64,000 nt of DNA from an uncultured Fulvivirga sp. (GTDB lineage: Bacteria; Bacteroidota; Bacteroidia; Cytophagales; Cyclobacteriaceae), in contig CANMSE010000002.1 in the NCBI GenBank assembly GCA_947500555.1, positions 372,001 through 436,000 on the forward strand. The letters run 5' to 3'. Numbering within the stretch: position 1 is the first letter of the stretch; each line of letters begins with the position of its first letter. Below are positions 8,651 through 15,671 of the stretch, piece after piece. The notes beneath the pieces were generated by a model. It had not been told where the DNA came from, did not search any database, and saw only the letters and a list, made by a program, of their open reading frames with translations. A program made the position numbers and the translations under genes.

Positions 8651-9016
8651 TTAATTTTTCATTTCAAGATCTTCAGGGTATGCCTTGTATGGCGAATTAA
8701 AAAATCCCGTTGTTTCATCTTTTCTAATAATTGGTGTCTTTAATAGGGACATATTCTTGTGTATAGTTTGCAAGAGGTCATCCTTTGACAAATTACTATA
8801 TTCTTTCCTGAAGTTTTCTGACTGTTTATCCATCAGATCGGTTATTTCCACGTTAAGATCATCGGCCAGATCAGCAATTTGTCTGGGAGTCATTTCATTT
8901 TTTTGAACATCAAATTCGTTCACCACATGATCTCATAAGGATTTCAAAACCGAAAGAGCTTCTTTATCCTTCGGGTAATCGCTGTTGTATATTAATTCTA
9001 TTTCTTTCTTTTCCAT
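8651..9016 (-). pseudogene. ArsC/Spx-like thioredoxin-fold protein interrupted by in-frame TGA
   Basis: The natural start is the ATG at 9016, one base after the stop of the upstream MscS gene, beginning MEKKEIELIYNSDYPKDKEA. After 27 codons there is an in-frame TGA (8935-8933), and the same frame then continues without a shift to a normal stop at 8651. The joined product has the ArsC-family layout: IYNSDYPKDKEAL aligns with the IYHNPRCSKSREAL active site (the catalytic Cys is Tyr here), and LMDKQSENFRKEY plus LLQTIHKNMSLLKTPIIR match the C-terminal half. A GTG at 8926 could start a 91-residue C-terminal fragment. I infer a nonsense-mutated redox-type gene or a sequence error. The missing Cys argues against arsenate reduction even if intact. 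Confidence 0.65.
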
Positions 9017-9017
9017 C

Positions 9018-9983
9018 TTATTCTTCACTTTTGCTTTCAGATTCTTCTTTTTTTCCATCTTCATCCTTTCTTTCATTAGTAGGCATGAGATTCATTTCTG
9101 ATAAGGTCTGTCCACCTTTTATTCCAAAATCCAATGTTCGAATAGGGAACGGTATAGTAATATCGTTCTCATCGAATGCTTTTTTAATGGCTTTAATCAC
9201 TCTTGTTTTAACCGCGAAATAGCCAGGTTGGTCAGGGTACTCAATCCAAAATCTTATATTAAAATTGATCGAACTACCACCAAATTCTTCATAATCAAAA
9301 ATGAGTTTATCCTGATCTATTACTCCTTCTGTAGAAGAAACAGTATCTGTGACAAGTGATTCGACTTTATCTAAGTCATCGGCATAAGAAACACCAACAC
9401 CTAAATCTATTCTTCTTTTTCCAAGTATGGTGTAATTGTAAATAGCGGTTTGTAGCACATCTTTATTGGGCATATAAACTTCCTGTCCCTGGAATGTTTC
9501 GATAACCGTCACTCGAAGGTTCGTACGGGATACTTTACCCATGATATCATTGACTTCAACAATATCTCCAATATGAAATGGCCTTCTAAAAGCCAGTATT
9601 ATTCCAGAAACAAAGTTGGCTGCTATATCTTGAAAAGCGAAACCAAGTGCCAAACCAACAACACCAACACCTGCAAGTAGTGAAGTAACGGCTTTATCTA
9701 ATTTCAAAATACCCAGAATAATAAAAAGCCCAATACCTACGACCATATAATATATAATGGTGCTGAACAGGTTTTTAAGAGCTTGATTGTCCGAGGCCTT
9801 TGTAAATATTTTCGTAAAAAGGTTTGAGGCTAACTTTGCCAAAAGTACAAATACAATCATTAGAATGATTGCTACAGCCATATTTGGCAGCATACTGACT
9901 AAGGCGTCTAACCAACCATCAAGCTTGCCAAGTATTTTGTCTACTGGTTCGTCTATTTTAAGTTTTTCAGTTGTTGATTGCAT
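9018..9983 (-). CDS. MscS-family mechanosensitive channel (second copy)
   Basis: A 321-residue MscS homologue. TM helices are at about 30-55 and 70-95, with TM3 carrying GVGVVGLALGFAFQDIAANF. The junction LAFRRPFHIGDIVEVNDIMG leads into the beta domain (VTVIETFQGQEVYMPNKDVL), and a vestibule ends in FPIRTLDF. The C-terminal tail is very acidic and lysine-rich (EDGKKEESESKSEE), which is unlike the first copy. It heads an operon with the broken ArsC-like gene (1-bp gap) and the coiled-coil lipoprotein. Two divergent paralogues in neighbouring operons suggest different gating thresholds; this is inference. Confidence 0.9.
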   Translation of the reverse strand: MQSTTEKLKIDEPVDKILGKLDGWLDALVSMLPNMAVAIILMIVFVLLAKLASNLFTKIFTKASDNQALKNLFSTIIYYMVVGIGLFIILGILKLDKAVTSLLAGVGVVGLALGFAFQDIAANFVSGIILAFRRPFHIGDIVEVNDIMGKVSRTNLRVTVIETFQGQEVYMPNKDVLQTAIYNYTILGKRRIDLGVGVSYADDLDKVESLVTDTVSSTEGVIDQDKLIFDYEEFGGSSINFNIRFWIEYPDQPGYFAVKTRVIKAIKKAFDENDITIPFPIRTLDFGIKGGQTLSEMNLMPTNERKDEDGKKEESESKSEE

Positions 9984-10005
9984 GCGTATATTAATAGAAT
10001 TAAAA

Positions 10006-10033
10006 AATGATCCAAGAAAATTCTTGGATCATT
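10006..10033 (-). terminator. intrinsic terminator after csbD-like gene
   Basis: A perfect 13-bp inverted repeat (AATGATCCAAGAA / TTCTTGGATCATT) around AA, followed on the minus strand by TTTT and AATT. It lies 14 bp after the CsbD stop and before the MscS start. Confidence 0.8.
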
Positions 10034-10046
10034 CAAATTGCATCGC

Positions 10047-10232
10047 TTACAGGCTTTCGATTTCTGATTTTAATTCCTCTTTAGACTTACCTGTTTTTTG
10101 TTGTAATCTTCCGAGTAGTTCGTCTGATTTACCTTCCGCATAAGTAAGATCGCTGTCTGTTAAATCACCGTACTTCTGCTTTAACTTACCTTTAACTTCG
10201 TTCCAGTTTCCTTTTATTTGTAATTCGTTCAT
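10047..10232 (-). CDS. CsbD family stress protein
   Basis: A 61-residue protein beginning [29 protein letters not shown]. This matches CsbD, with the typical KGKWNEIKGKIKQKWG pattern and typical length. CsbD-like proteins are small, highly charged, abundant products of general stress regulons; no biochemical activity is established. It ends before a strong terminator and is preceded on the same strand by a YtxH gene 51 bp away. Codon use and spacing look native. Confidence 0.9.
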   Translation of the reverse strand: MNELQIKGNWNEVKGKLKQKYGDLTDSDLTYAEGKSDELLGRLQQKTGKSKEELKSEIESL

Positions 10233-10283
10233 TTTATTGTTTTTTAATGTTAAAAATCGATTTATAGTCTGATTGATTTTTCT

Positions 10284-10562
10284 TTAAGCTTTATCGTTTA
10301 TCGATAGAGTTTCATTTGCATCCTCCAAGTGTTTTTTTGATTTGGTTGTTGCATTGTCTAAAATCTCTTGATAAGAGGTTTTTAAAGAGCTGATTGCCTC
10401 ATTGACAGTATTACCTAAATCATCACTCAACCGCTTGGCTTCTTTATCTAATTTTTTTCTGGTTTTTTTACCACTTTCAGGAGCAGTAAGCAATCCCACG
10501 ACAGCACCAATGGCCGTTCCTACTATTAACCCTCCCAAAATCTTAATTCCACTATTTGCCAT
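10284..10562 (-). CDS. YtxH domain protein
   Basis: A 92-residue protein. Its N-terminal membrane-associated segment, ILGGLIVGTAIGAVVGLLTAPESGKKTRKKL, is the YtxH hallmark (glycine-rich helix followed by TAPxSGxxxR/K). A long soluble amphipathic helix follows. YtxH/GvpP-like proteins are general-stress, membrane-tethered proteins of unknown activity. It is divergent from a second YtxH gene at 10861; the 298-bp region between them holds an inverted repeat shared with other loci. Confidence 0.88.
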   Translation of the reverse strand: MANSGIKILGGLIVGTAIGAVVGLLTAPESGKKTRKKLDKEAKRLSDDLGNTVNEAISSLKTSYQEILDNATTKSKKHLEDANETLSINDKA

Positions 10563-10860
10563 AATACTTATATTTAATTGAATAATCTTTTTAAGTGTAT
10601 AGAGAAATTCATTCCAAGAGCTACAATGTTATTTGTAAAAAAATTAAGTATTTGATTATCAATATTTTATAAATAATTTTCAGCAAATGAAGAGAACAGT
10701 CATTCGCGCAAAGTGTAGAATATAATCTACACTTCGTATAAATAATCAACAACTAATTATATGTTGTAACGCTATCCACCTGAATTCATATCATTCGAAA
10801 ACTGGCACTTTCTTGGCTCAATGAAATATATAAAACAAAATTTTAACAGGAAGTAGAAAG
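10563..10860. promoter_or_regulatory. divergent intergenic region between two ytxH genes
   Basis: This AT-rich 298-bp region has no credible coding frame. It holds the promoters of both YtxH genes by position, and the 24-bp inverted repeat at 10711-10734. No clear TAnnTTTG box was picked out. Confidence 0.5.
10711..10734. promoter_or_regulatory. inverted repeat AAGTGTAGA-N6-TCTACACTT, candidate operator (site 1)
   Basis: Perfect 9-bp arms separated by ATATAA. The same arrangement (TGTAGA-N6-TCTACA core) recurs upstream of the radical-SAM gene at 21784-21807 and, with one change, in the hairpin at 15624-15653. It lies between divergent YtxH genes, 127 bp from the rightward start. Confidence 0.55.
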
Positions 10861-11061
10861 ATGAACGATAATATGAAATTTTTGGTAGGGTTAGCAGCAG
10901 GTGCCGCTGTTGGATATACATTAGGTTTGTTAGTGGCACCGGAGAATGGGCAGAAACTCCGTAATCGCATACTTACCGAAGCAGATAAGCTAGCTCAAAA
11001 CCTAATTGATCAGGGTACCGATATTGTCAAAAATTCTCCAGAAAACAAATCAGTATTATGA
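10861..11061 (+). CDS. short YtxH-like protein
   Basis: A 66-residue protein with one glycine/alanine-rich membrane segment (LVGLAAGAAVGYTLGLLVAPENGQKLRNRI), which is the YtxH motif, and a short helical tail. It overlaps the next gene by 4 bp (ATGA), so the two are translationally coupled. I infer a small stress-induced membrane complex with the holin-like neighbour. Confidence 0.82.
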   Translation: MNDNMKFLVGLAAGAAVGYTLGLLVAPENGQKLRNRILTEADKLAQNLIDQGTDIVKNSPENKSVL

Positions 11062-11369
11062 GTTGGATAGGACCAATTATAAAAGGGCTAGCATGGGCAA
11101 CAGTACCTGTTAAAATTATAGACAAGGGTTTGGATCATGCCAAAAATGAAATTAAAGAGGAAATAAGTCACTACGAAGAAAAGCTTAAAATTATGGTCCT
11201 TTTAGGATCTGGCTTGCTACTAACCATTATTTTTCTATCTATAACCATAGCTCTTCTTTTAGGGATCTGGATTAATTCCATCACAGGTGGCTTCGCCATA
11301 ATTGCGGGAATATTTTTATTGGTATTTGTAAGTCTTTTGGTAACCTATAAAGAACACTTCAACAAATAA
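11058..11369 (+). CDS. two-helix holin-like membrane protein
   Basis: A 103-residue protein. An N-terminal amphipathic region precedes two strong membrane helices, LKIMVLLGSGLLLTIIFLSITIALLLGIW and IAGIFLLVFVSLLVTY (each longer helix read from the sequence). It resembles the Phage_holin_3_6 group of chromosomal stress-linked membrane proteins commonly beside YtxH genes. Its start overlaps the YtxH stop by 4 bp. It converges on the phytochrome kinase gene, ending 8 bp from it. No lysis function is implied. Confidence 0.7.
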   Translation: MSWIGPIIKGLAWATVPVKIIDKGLDHAKNEIKEEISHYEEKLKIMVLLGSGLLLTIIFLSITIALLLGIWINSITGGFAIIAGIFLLVFVSLLVTYKEHFNK

Positions 11370-11377
11370 GGAATTAC

Positions 11378-13678
11378 TTAACTCACTTTTTTGAAAGACA
11401 GGAACATTTTCGTACCGCTACCTAATTCAGATTCTGCCCGAATTTGACCTTTATGGCGTTCCATTATTTTTCTGCAAATGGCGAGACCCAGGCCTGTGCC
11501 TTCATATTCGCTACGCCCGTGAAGACGTTCAAATAAACCGAAGACCTTATCCTTATACTTATCATCAAATCCAATTCCGTTATCACCAATTACTACAATT
11601 AGCTGATCTTCACTTTTGTATGATTCGATCGTAATGACCGGATCGACATCTGCCTTTTTAAATTTAATGGCATTTTGAATCAAATTTTGAAAAACCCGGT
11701 GAATTTGACTCATATCACCACGTATTATTTCTAATTTACCCACCTCAACTTTAGCATTATGCTCCTCTATGAAAGGTTGCAAATCATCTAATACTTCATC
11801 CAACAACTCGTTAAGCACTATTTCTTCGAAAGGCTGAGTCATTGTGGTAATCCTTGAAAAGCTGAGTAGGTTCTGAATCAACAGTTGCATTCTATTGGAA
11901 GCATTCATCATGCGCTCAATGTAATCAGAGGATCTTGAATCCAAATTTTCACTCGATTTTCGGAGTCTTTCACCAAACGATTGAATCTTTCTTAATGGCT
12001 CTTGTAGATCATGGGAAGCAACATAGGCAAACTGTTCCAGCTCAGCGTTGGATCTATGCGCTTCTTGTAAAGTAGCTTTTAACGACTTTTCCGCCTCTCT
12101 CCGTATACTTATTTCTTTCACAAGCTCCTCCGTTCGTTCAGCTATCTTTTGTTCTAACTGAAGGTTAATTTCCTTTAACCTTTGAGATTTATGGACAACA
12201 TAATTCATCAACGAATTACGGAATTTGAGTGCTGCAGATATTTCGACATCCTGCCATACTGTGGATCTGTTTTTTACATTTTCTTTCCAAAGGGCAAAAG
12301 AGCTTCTTGGCATTAGCCTATGACTTCCATCGTCAGTAAACTCGATCACTTTTTCTGGTTTTCCGCCCCAATTTTTGGTCTCTATAATTTCAGGTCTGAA
12401 CCATATGAGAATCTGTTTTTCTTTTAAGACGATAGGTAGTGCCAAAATACCACTGGCTACTGTACTAAACCTTTCAAATTTTTTATTCTCTTTAGCAAGT
12501 GAATGAGTATGATATTCCAGCTCCGGAATTTTTTTACTCTTTAGCCAATCTATTATCTCTTGTGTTTCGTCATGTGATGGTGTTTTTCCAAATTGCTGAA
12601 GTTTACCGGTGAGATTCCAGGCAATACCATCCGCACCCATAAGTTTTAAAAGTGTTGGGATTTCAGCTTTTAAGCCATCCTCAAAATCAATCTCCTGAGC
12701 CATTCGCTCTATCAATAAGGCATTAAGCCATTGAAGTTCGCCTTCTATCTTCCCTTGAGTACTTCGCTCTCGCATAGTGATCACATAGGAAATCATTTGC
12801 CCCATGAACAGAGCAGCCTCACGAATATCAAAAGGAACAATATGTGAGCTATAATGATGACAAGCAATAAGACCCCAGAGTTTGTCCTCAACTACAATAC
12901 TTATAGACATTGAAGCCTTCACACCCATATTTTTCAAATATTGAATGTGAATAGGGGAAACGCTTCTCAAAGAACTTGAACTAAGGTCCAAAGCATTGAT
13001 ATCAGGAATTATTGGGCTAGGGGTAGCATCGACATCCGCTAGTAGCCTTATGGGGTTTCTTAAATATAGATCTCGCGCTTGTTTTGGTATATCAGATTCT
13101 GGAAAATGCTGATGTAGAAAAGAGTTCAAATGACCGACTTTGGACTCGGCAACTACTTGGCCATTATAATCTTGATCAAACTTATACAGCATGACACGAT
13201 CAAATTTGGTCAATTTTCTTACTTCAGAAACAGCTCGATCATATACTTCATCTTCATTTAGAACATCGTTGAAGTCATTAACAAAGTTTCTCGTCTTCTT
13301 GTAAAAATCGGAAATGTCATTAACACGATCGGGCTTGGTTTCCAAATCCAGAATTATCATTCCCTGGCATATACTTGCTATTACATGAAAGAAGGTATTA
13401 TTATGACCTGATCGCCAATGAAAGAGATTATCTTTAAAACCATACCTTTTATTGGATGATTTCAGTTCCTGAATAAATTCCTTTCCTAAAAGTTCTTCGG
13501 CTGACTTTCCTACACTGTTTAGAGCTCCAGGGATTATCTGTTCAACATTTTGACTCAGACGACTGATAACCCATGTATTTTGTTCTATCGCAATCAAGTA
13601 CCCATGAGGCTGAATACTTCCTGGAATGTGAATAGGTTCGTCAGCGCAATTGTCGAGAGTAACTTCAAGCTTTGGCAT
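11378..13678 (-). CDS. bphP: bacteriophytochrome sensor histidine kinase
   Basis: A 766-residue red/far-red photoreceptor kinase. Cys11 (LDNCADEPIHIPGSIQPHG) is the expected biliverdin-attachment residue of the N-terminal PAS extension. The GAF domain carries FPESDIPKQAR (variant of PASDIP). The PHY tongue has the conserved PRSSF motif. A coiled coil leads to HisKA with VASHDLQEPLRK (His about 556), then the ATPase N box (NLIQNAIKFK), G1 (GDNGIGFD) and G2 (GTGLGLAI). All photosensory and kinase motifs look intact. It overlaps the heme oxygenase gene by 14 bp and follows it and a response regulator, making a complete light-sensing operon. No response regulator domain is fused. The native partner is probably the operon's own CheY-like protein. 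Confidence 0.96.
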   Translation of the reverse strand: MPKLEVTLDNCADEPIHIPGSIQPHGYLIAIEQNTWVISRLSQNVEQIIPGALNSVGKSAEELLGKEFIQELKSSNKRYGFKDNLFHWRSGHNNTFFHVIASICQGMIILDLETKPDRVNDISDFYKKTRNFVNDFNDVLNEDEVYDRAVSEVRKLTKFDRVMLYKFDQDYNGQVVAESKVGHLNSFLHQHFPESDIPKQARDLYLRNPIRLLADVDATPSPIIPDINALDLSSSSLRSVSPIHIQYLKNMGVKASMSISIVVEDKLWGLIACHHYSSHIVPFDIREAALFMGQMISYVITMRERSTQGKIEGELQWLNALLIERMAQEIDFEDGLKAEIPTLLKLMGADGIAWNLTGKLQQFGKTPSHDETQEIIDWLKSKKIPELEYHTHSLAKENKKFERFSTVASGILALPIVLKEKQILIWFRPEIIETKNWGGKPEKVIEFTDDGSHRLMPRSSFALWKENVKNRSTVWQDVEISAALKFRNSLMNYVVHKSQRLKEINLQLEQKIAERTEELVKEISIRREAEKSLKATLQEAHRSNAELEQFAYVASHDLQEPLRKIQSFGERLRKSSENLDSRSSDYIERMMNASNRMQLLIQNLLSFSRITTMTQPFEEIVLNELLDEVLDDLQPFIEEHNAKVEVGKLEIIRGDMSQIHRVFQNLIQNAIKFKKADVDPVITIESYKSEDQLIVVIGDNGIGFDDKYKDKVFGLFERLHGRSEYEGTGLGLAICRKIMERHKGQIRAESELGSGTKMFLSFKKVS

Positions 13679-14252
13679 CTATGATCTTTTCATCAAAAAT
13701 ATCATTCATAAATGAAAAAGTGCTTCTCGCTCCCTGCAAAATAAACTTTTCCTGATCAGGATATTGCTCAGAAAACTCTTCTACAATAACGGTGAATTTT
13801 TTCCACATGTCTGATCGTCTCTCTCCATAACTGTTAAAAAAGTTTAGACAATCATTGGAGGCTATCCATTCGTGTTTTTTAAGATGGTTAACAATAAATT
13901 TTCCTCCAAGAGTAGCACCTTCCATAACGTACATCATGCCTAAGGCAGCGGCTATATTTTCTTCTATACGTGGCTCCAGAAGTTCATAAACACTAGTTTC
14001 ACCGGTGTAATTGGTCATTGCTTCAAGGTCCTTTTTAAGCCAATCTAATTTCGATCTTTCCGATAAAATTGGTTTAATTTCAGGTAAAGAAACTATGCAA
14101 CTCTCAAGATAATGATAGGCGACAAAAAAATTACAAAGGGTTGTTTGATACTCTTCAGGACGGAGCGTGGGTGAAAAAAGAACCCTGCTTACCTTAAGCT
14201 CCAGTGCCTCATGAAAGCCTGCTGAATAAGACTTTAAGTGTGCTAAAATCAT
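13665..14252 (-). CDS. bphO: biliverdin-producing heme oxygenase
   Basis: A 195-residue protein that cleaves heme to biliverdin, the phytochrome chromophore. The proximal heme ligand is His14 in the motif GFHEALE. MYVMEGATLGGK matches the family's distal-helix YVLEGSTLGG. The length is typical of bacterial BphO. It lies 3 bp after the response regulator and overlaps the phytochrome kinase gene by 14 bp. Supplying chromophore at the site of apophytochrome synthesis is the known role of such gene pairs. Confidence 0.92.
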   Translation of the reverse strand: MILAHLKSYSAGFHEALELKVSRVLFSPTLRPEEYQTTLCNFFVAYHYLESCIVSLPEIKPILSERSKLDWLKKDLEAMTNYTGETSVYELLEPRIEENIAAALGMMYVMEGATLGGKFIVNHLKKHEWIASNDCLNFFNSYGERRSDMWKKFTVIVEEFSEQYPDQEKFILQGARSTFSFMNDIFDEKIIDAKA

Positions 14253-14255
14253 ACA

Positions 14256-14675
14256 TTAAGAAGCTAGAGCAGCTTTTTCGAACCAATATTGCTTAATGAT
14301 ACCAAGTGTATCAACCAAGTCGGAATACAAGGGAGGCTTAGTTATAAAAGTATTTCCACCTTCAAAGTAAGCCATTTTAATGTCTTCTTCTGAATTGGAA
14401 GTGGTGAAAACAATTATAGGGATATGCTTCAATGCCTGATCAGCTCTTATTTCTCTTAAAGCTTCTCGACCGTCTTTTTTTGGCATATTCAGGTCTAGCA
14501 TAATTAGATCCGGTAGATTTTTAGAATTTTTCAATTTTTCCAACAGCATATCACCATCTTCTACAAAAGTGGTGGTTGTGAGATTTATCCCGTTGTCGTT
14601 AAGGGCATCTTCTATTAAAAGACGATCATCTAGATCATCCTCCGCAATTATCAAGTGTATTGATCTAGATTTCAT
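14256..14675 (-). CDS. CheY-like response regulator of the phytochrome operon
   Basis: A 139-residue stand-alone receiver. The acidic pocket AEDDLDDR, phosphoacceptor Asp in LIMLDLNMPKKDG, Thr/Ser in VFTTSNS and Lys in FITKPP are all present. This is the Rcp1 type that pairs with cyanobacterial and bacterial phytochromes. It has no output domain, so signalling must go through protein interaction. It is the first gene of the operon, with a candidate promoter 29 bp upstream of its start. Confidence 0.93.
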   Translation of the reverse strand: MKSRSIHLIIAEDDLDDRLLIEDALNDNGINLTTTTFVEDGDMLLEKLKNSKNLPDLIMLDLNMPKKDGREALREIRADQALKHIPIIVFTTSNSEEDIKMAYFEGGNTFITKPPLYSDLVDTLGIIKQYWFEKAALAS

Positions 14676-14703
14676 AATTTTAAAGTTAATTAAATGTGTG
14701 GCA

Positions 14704-14711
14704 CAAATTTA
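14704..14711 (-). promoter_or_regulatory. candidate -7 box (TAAATTTG) of the phytochrome operon
   Basis: On the minus strand TAAATTTG fits the Bacteroidota consensus TAnnTTTG. The expected -33 region falls around the inverted repeat at 14728-14745, so a protein bound there could block the promoter. Confidence 0.5.
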
Positions 14712-14727
14712 GGGCATTGATAAAATA

Positions 14728-14745
14728 AAATGTCAGTTGACATTT
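14728..14745. promoter_or_regulatory. inverted repeat AAATGTCA-GT-TGACATTT, candidate repressor operator
   Basis: Perfect 8-bp arms with a 2-bp spacer, in the 134-bp gap between the phytochrome operon and the S24-type repressor gene, overlapping the likely -33 region of the former. Binding by the adjacent repressor is inferred. Confidence 0.5.
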
Positions 14746-14750
14746 GCAAT

Positions 14751-14766
14751 TATAAGTATACTTATA
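14751..14766. promoter_or_regulatory. 16-bp perfect palindrome TATAAGTATACTTATA, candidate operator
   Basis: A perfect palindrome 44 bp upstream of the S24-type regulator start; a related half-site (TATAAGCATA) follows immediately. A site for autoregulation is plausible but unproven. Confidence 0.45.
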
Positions 14767-14809
14767 TAAGCATACAAATAAATTTATAAAAAATAAGCAT
14801 ATCAATATA

Positions 14810-15616
14810 ATGGAAAATTCTAATTTTGAGAAATCGAGAATAACAATGTTGAGAGAAATGCTTGGTTTATCACAAAAAGATTTTGCAAATAATGTCGGTA
14901 TATCTCAAGGCGCACTATCACAACTTGAGACGGGCAAGACCAAAATTTCGCTAGATTCTCTCCAAAAAATAAGTTTGGCCTATAAAGCTAACTGTAATTG
15001 GATAGTAAATGGTAAAGGAAATATTTTTATGAATGAAGTAACTAAAAATCAGGTTCAGGTTCGTAATGCGATCTTAACTATGGATCTGAAGGATACAGCA
15101 TTGATCCCGTTAATTGGCGAAGAAGCTCATGCCGGGTATATTAAAGGTTATCAGGATACAGATTATTTAGGAACGTTAGATGTTTACAAAATTCCTGGAT
15201 ATGAAAATGGTAATTACCGCTTATTTGAAATAAATGGTGATAGTATGATCCCGACTATTCACCCAAGAGAAATAGTAGTGAGTGAACATGCAGAAGATTG
15301 GGAAGAAATTGAAAATGGTACATTATGTATTGTTATTACAGAGGAAGGGATAGTTGCCAAGCGAACTTACTTCTATGAAGAAGATAGAAGTATGCTCATT
15401 TTAAAAAGTGATAATTCTAAATATAAAACTTATAGTGTACCTATTTCAGAAGTGTTAGAAATATGGTTCGTTCGGGCCAGGATAACAAATATATTCACTC
15501 AGGAACAACCGGTAGATACACAAAAAATACAGTCTCTGGAGTCTGATATGGCAGAATTGAAAGCTCAAATGAGAAATTTTACGCGTTCATCTAATGCTAA
15601 CGGCAATGATAATTAG
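14810..15616 (+). CDS. XRE-HTH / S24 peptidase (LexA/CI-like) transcriptional regulator
   Basis: A 268-residue protein. Residues 11-68 form an XRE helix-turn-helix (LSQKDFANNVGISQGALSQLETGKT). Residues 100-230 are an S24 autoprotease fold: candidate cleavage bond Ala108-Gly109 (HAGY), nucleophile Ser145 (INGDSMIPT) and Lys184 (GIVAKRTY). A short coiled coil with C-terminal SRS-like tail closes it. Such proteins are repressors inactivated by RecA-stimulated self-cleavage or, in many Bacteroidota, peptidase-like regulators without SOS function. It is divergent from the phytochrome operon, with two palindromes between. It is not canonical LexA, whose DNA-binding domain is winged-helix. Confidence 0.9.
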   Translation: MENSNFEKSRITMLREMLGLSQKDFANNVGISQGALSQLETGKTKISLDSLQKISLAYKANCNWIVNGKGNIFMNEVTKNQVQVRNAILTMDLKDTALIPLIGEEAHAGYIKGYQDTDYLGTLDVYKIPGYENGNYRLFEINGDSMIPTIHPREIVVSEHAEDWEEIENGTLCIVITEEGIVAKRTYFYEEDRSMLILKSDNSKYKTYSVPISEVLEIWFVRARITNIFTQEQPVDTQKIQSLESDMAELKAQMRNFTRSSNANGNDN

Positions 15617-15620
15617 TTAA

Positions 15621-15656
15621 ATTAAAAAGTGTAGATGATCATCTGCACTTTTTAAT
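15621..15656. terminator. bidirectional terminator hairpin
   Basis: An almost perfect 36-bp palindrome (18-bp arms, one G:T pair on the plus strand) flanked by A and T runs, between two convergent genes. It terminates both. Its core AAGTGTAGA-TGATCA-TCTGCACTT also matches the candidate operator seen at 10711 and 21784. Confidence 0.85.
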
Positions 15657-15671
15657 TCTTTTAGTTTCTTA

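Noticed and set aside
8651..9016. TGA at 8933-8935 as selenocysteine
   Set aside because: It is not at the family's redox position, no SECIS-like hairpin was noticed, and Bacteroidota selenoproteins of this family are not known to me.
2116..11369. Prophage suggested by three holin-like annotations
   Set aside because: No capsid, terminase, tail or lysin genes are present; these holin-family proteins are common chromosomal stress proteins.
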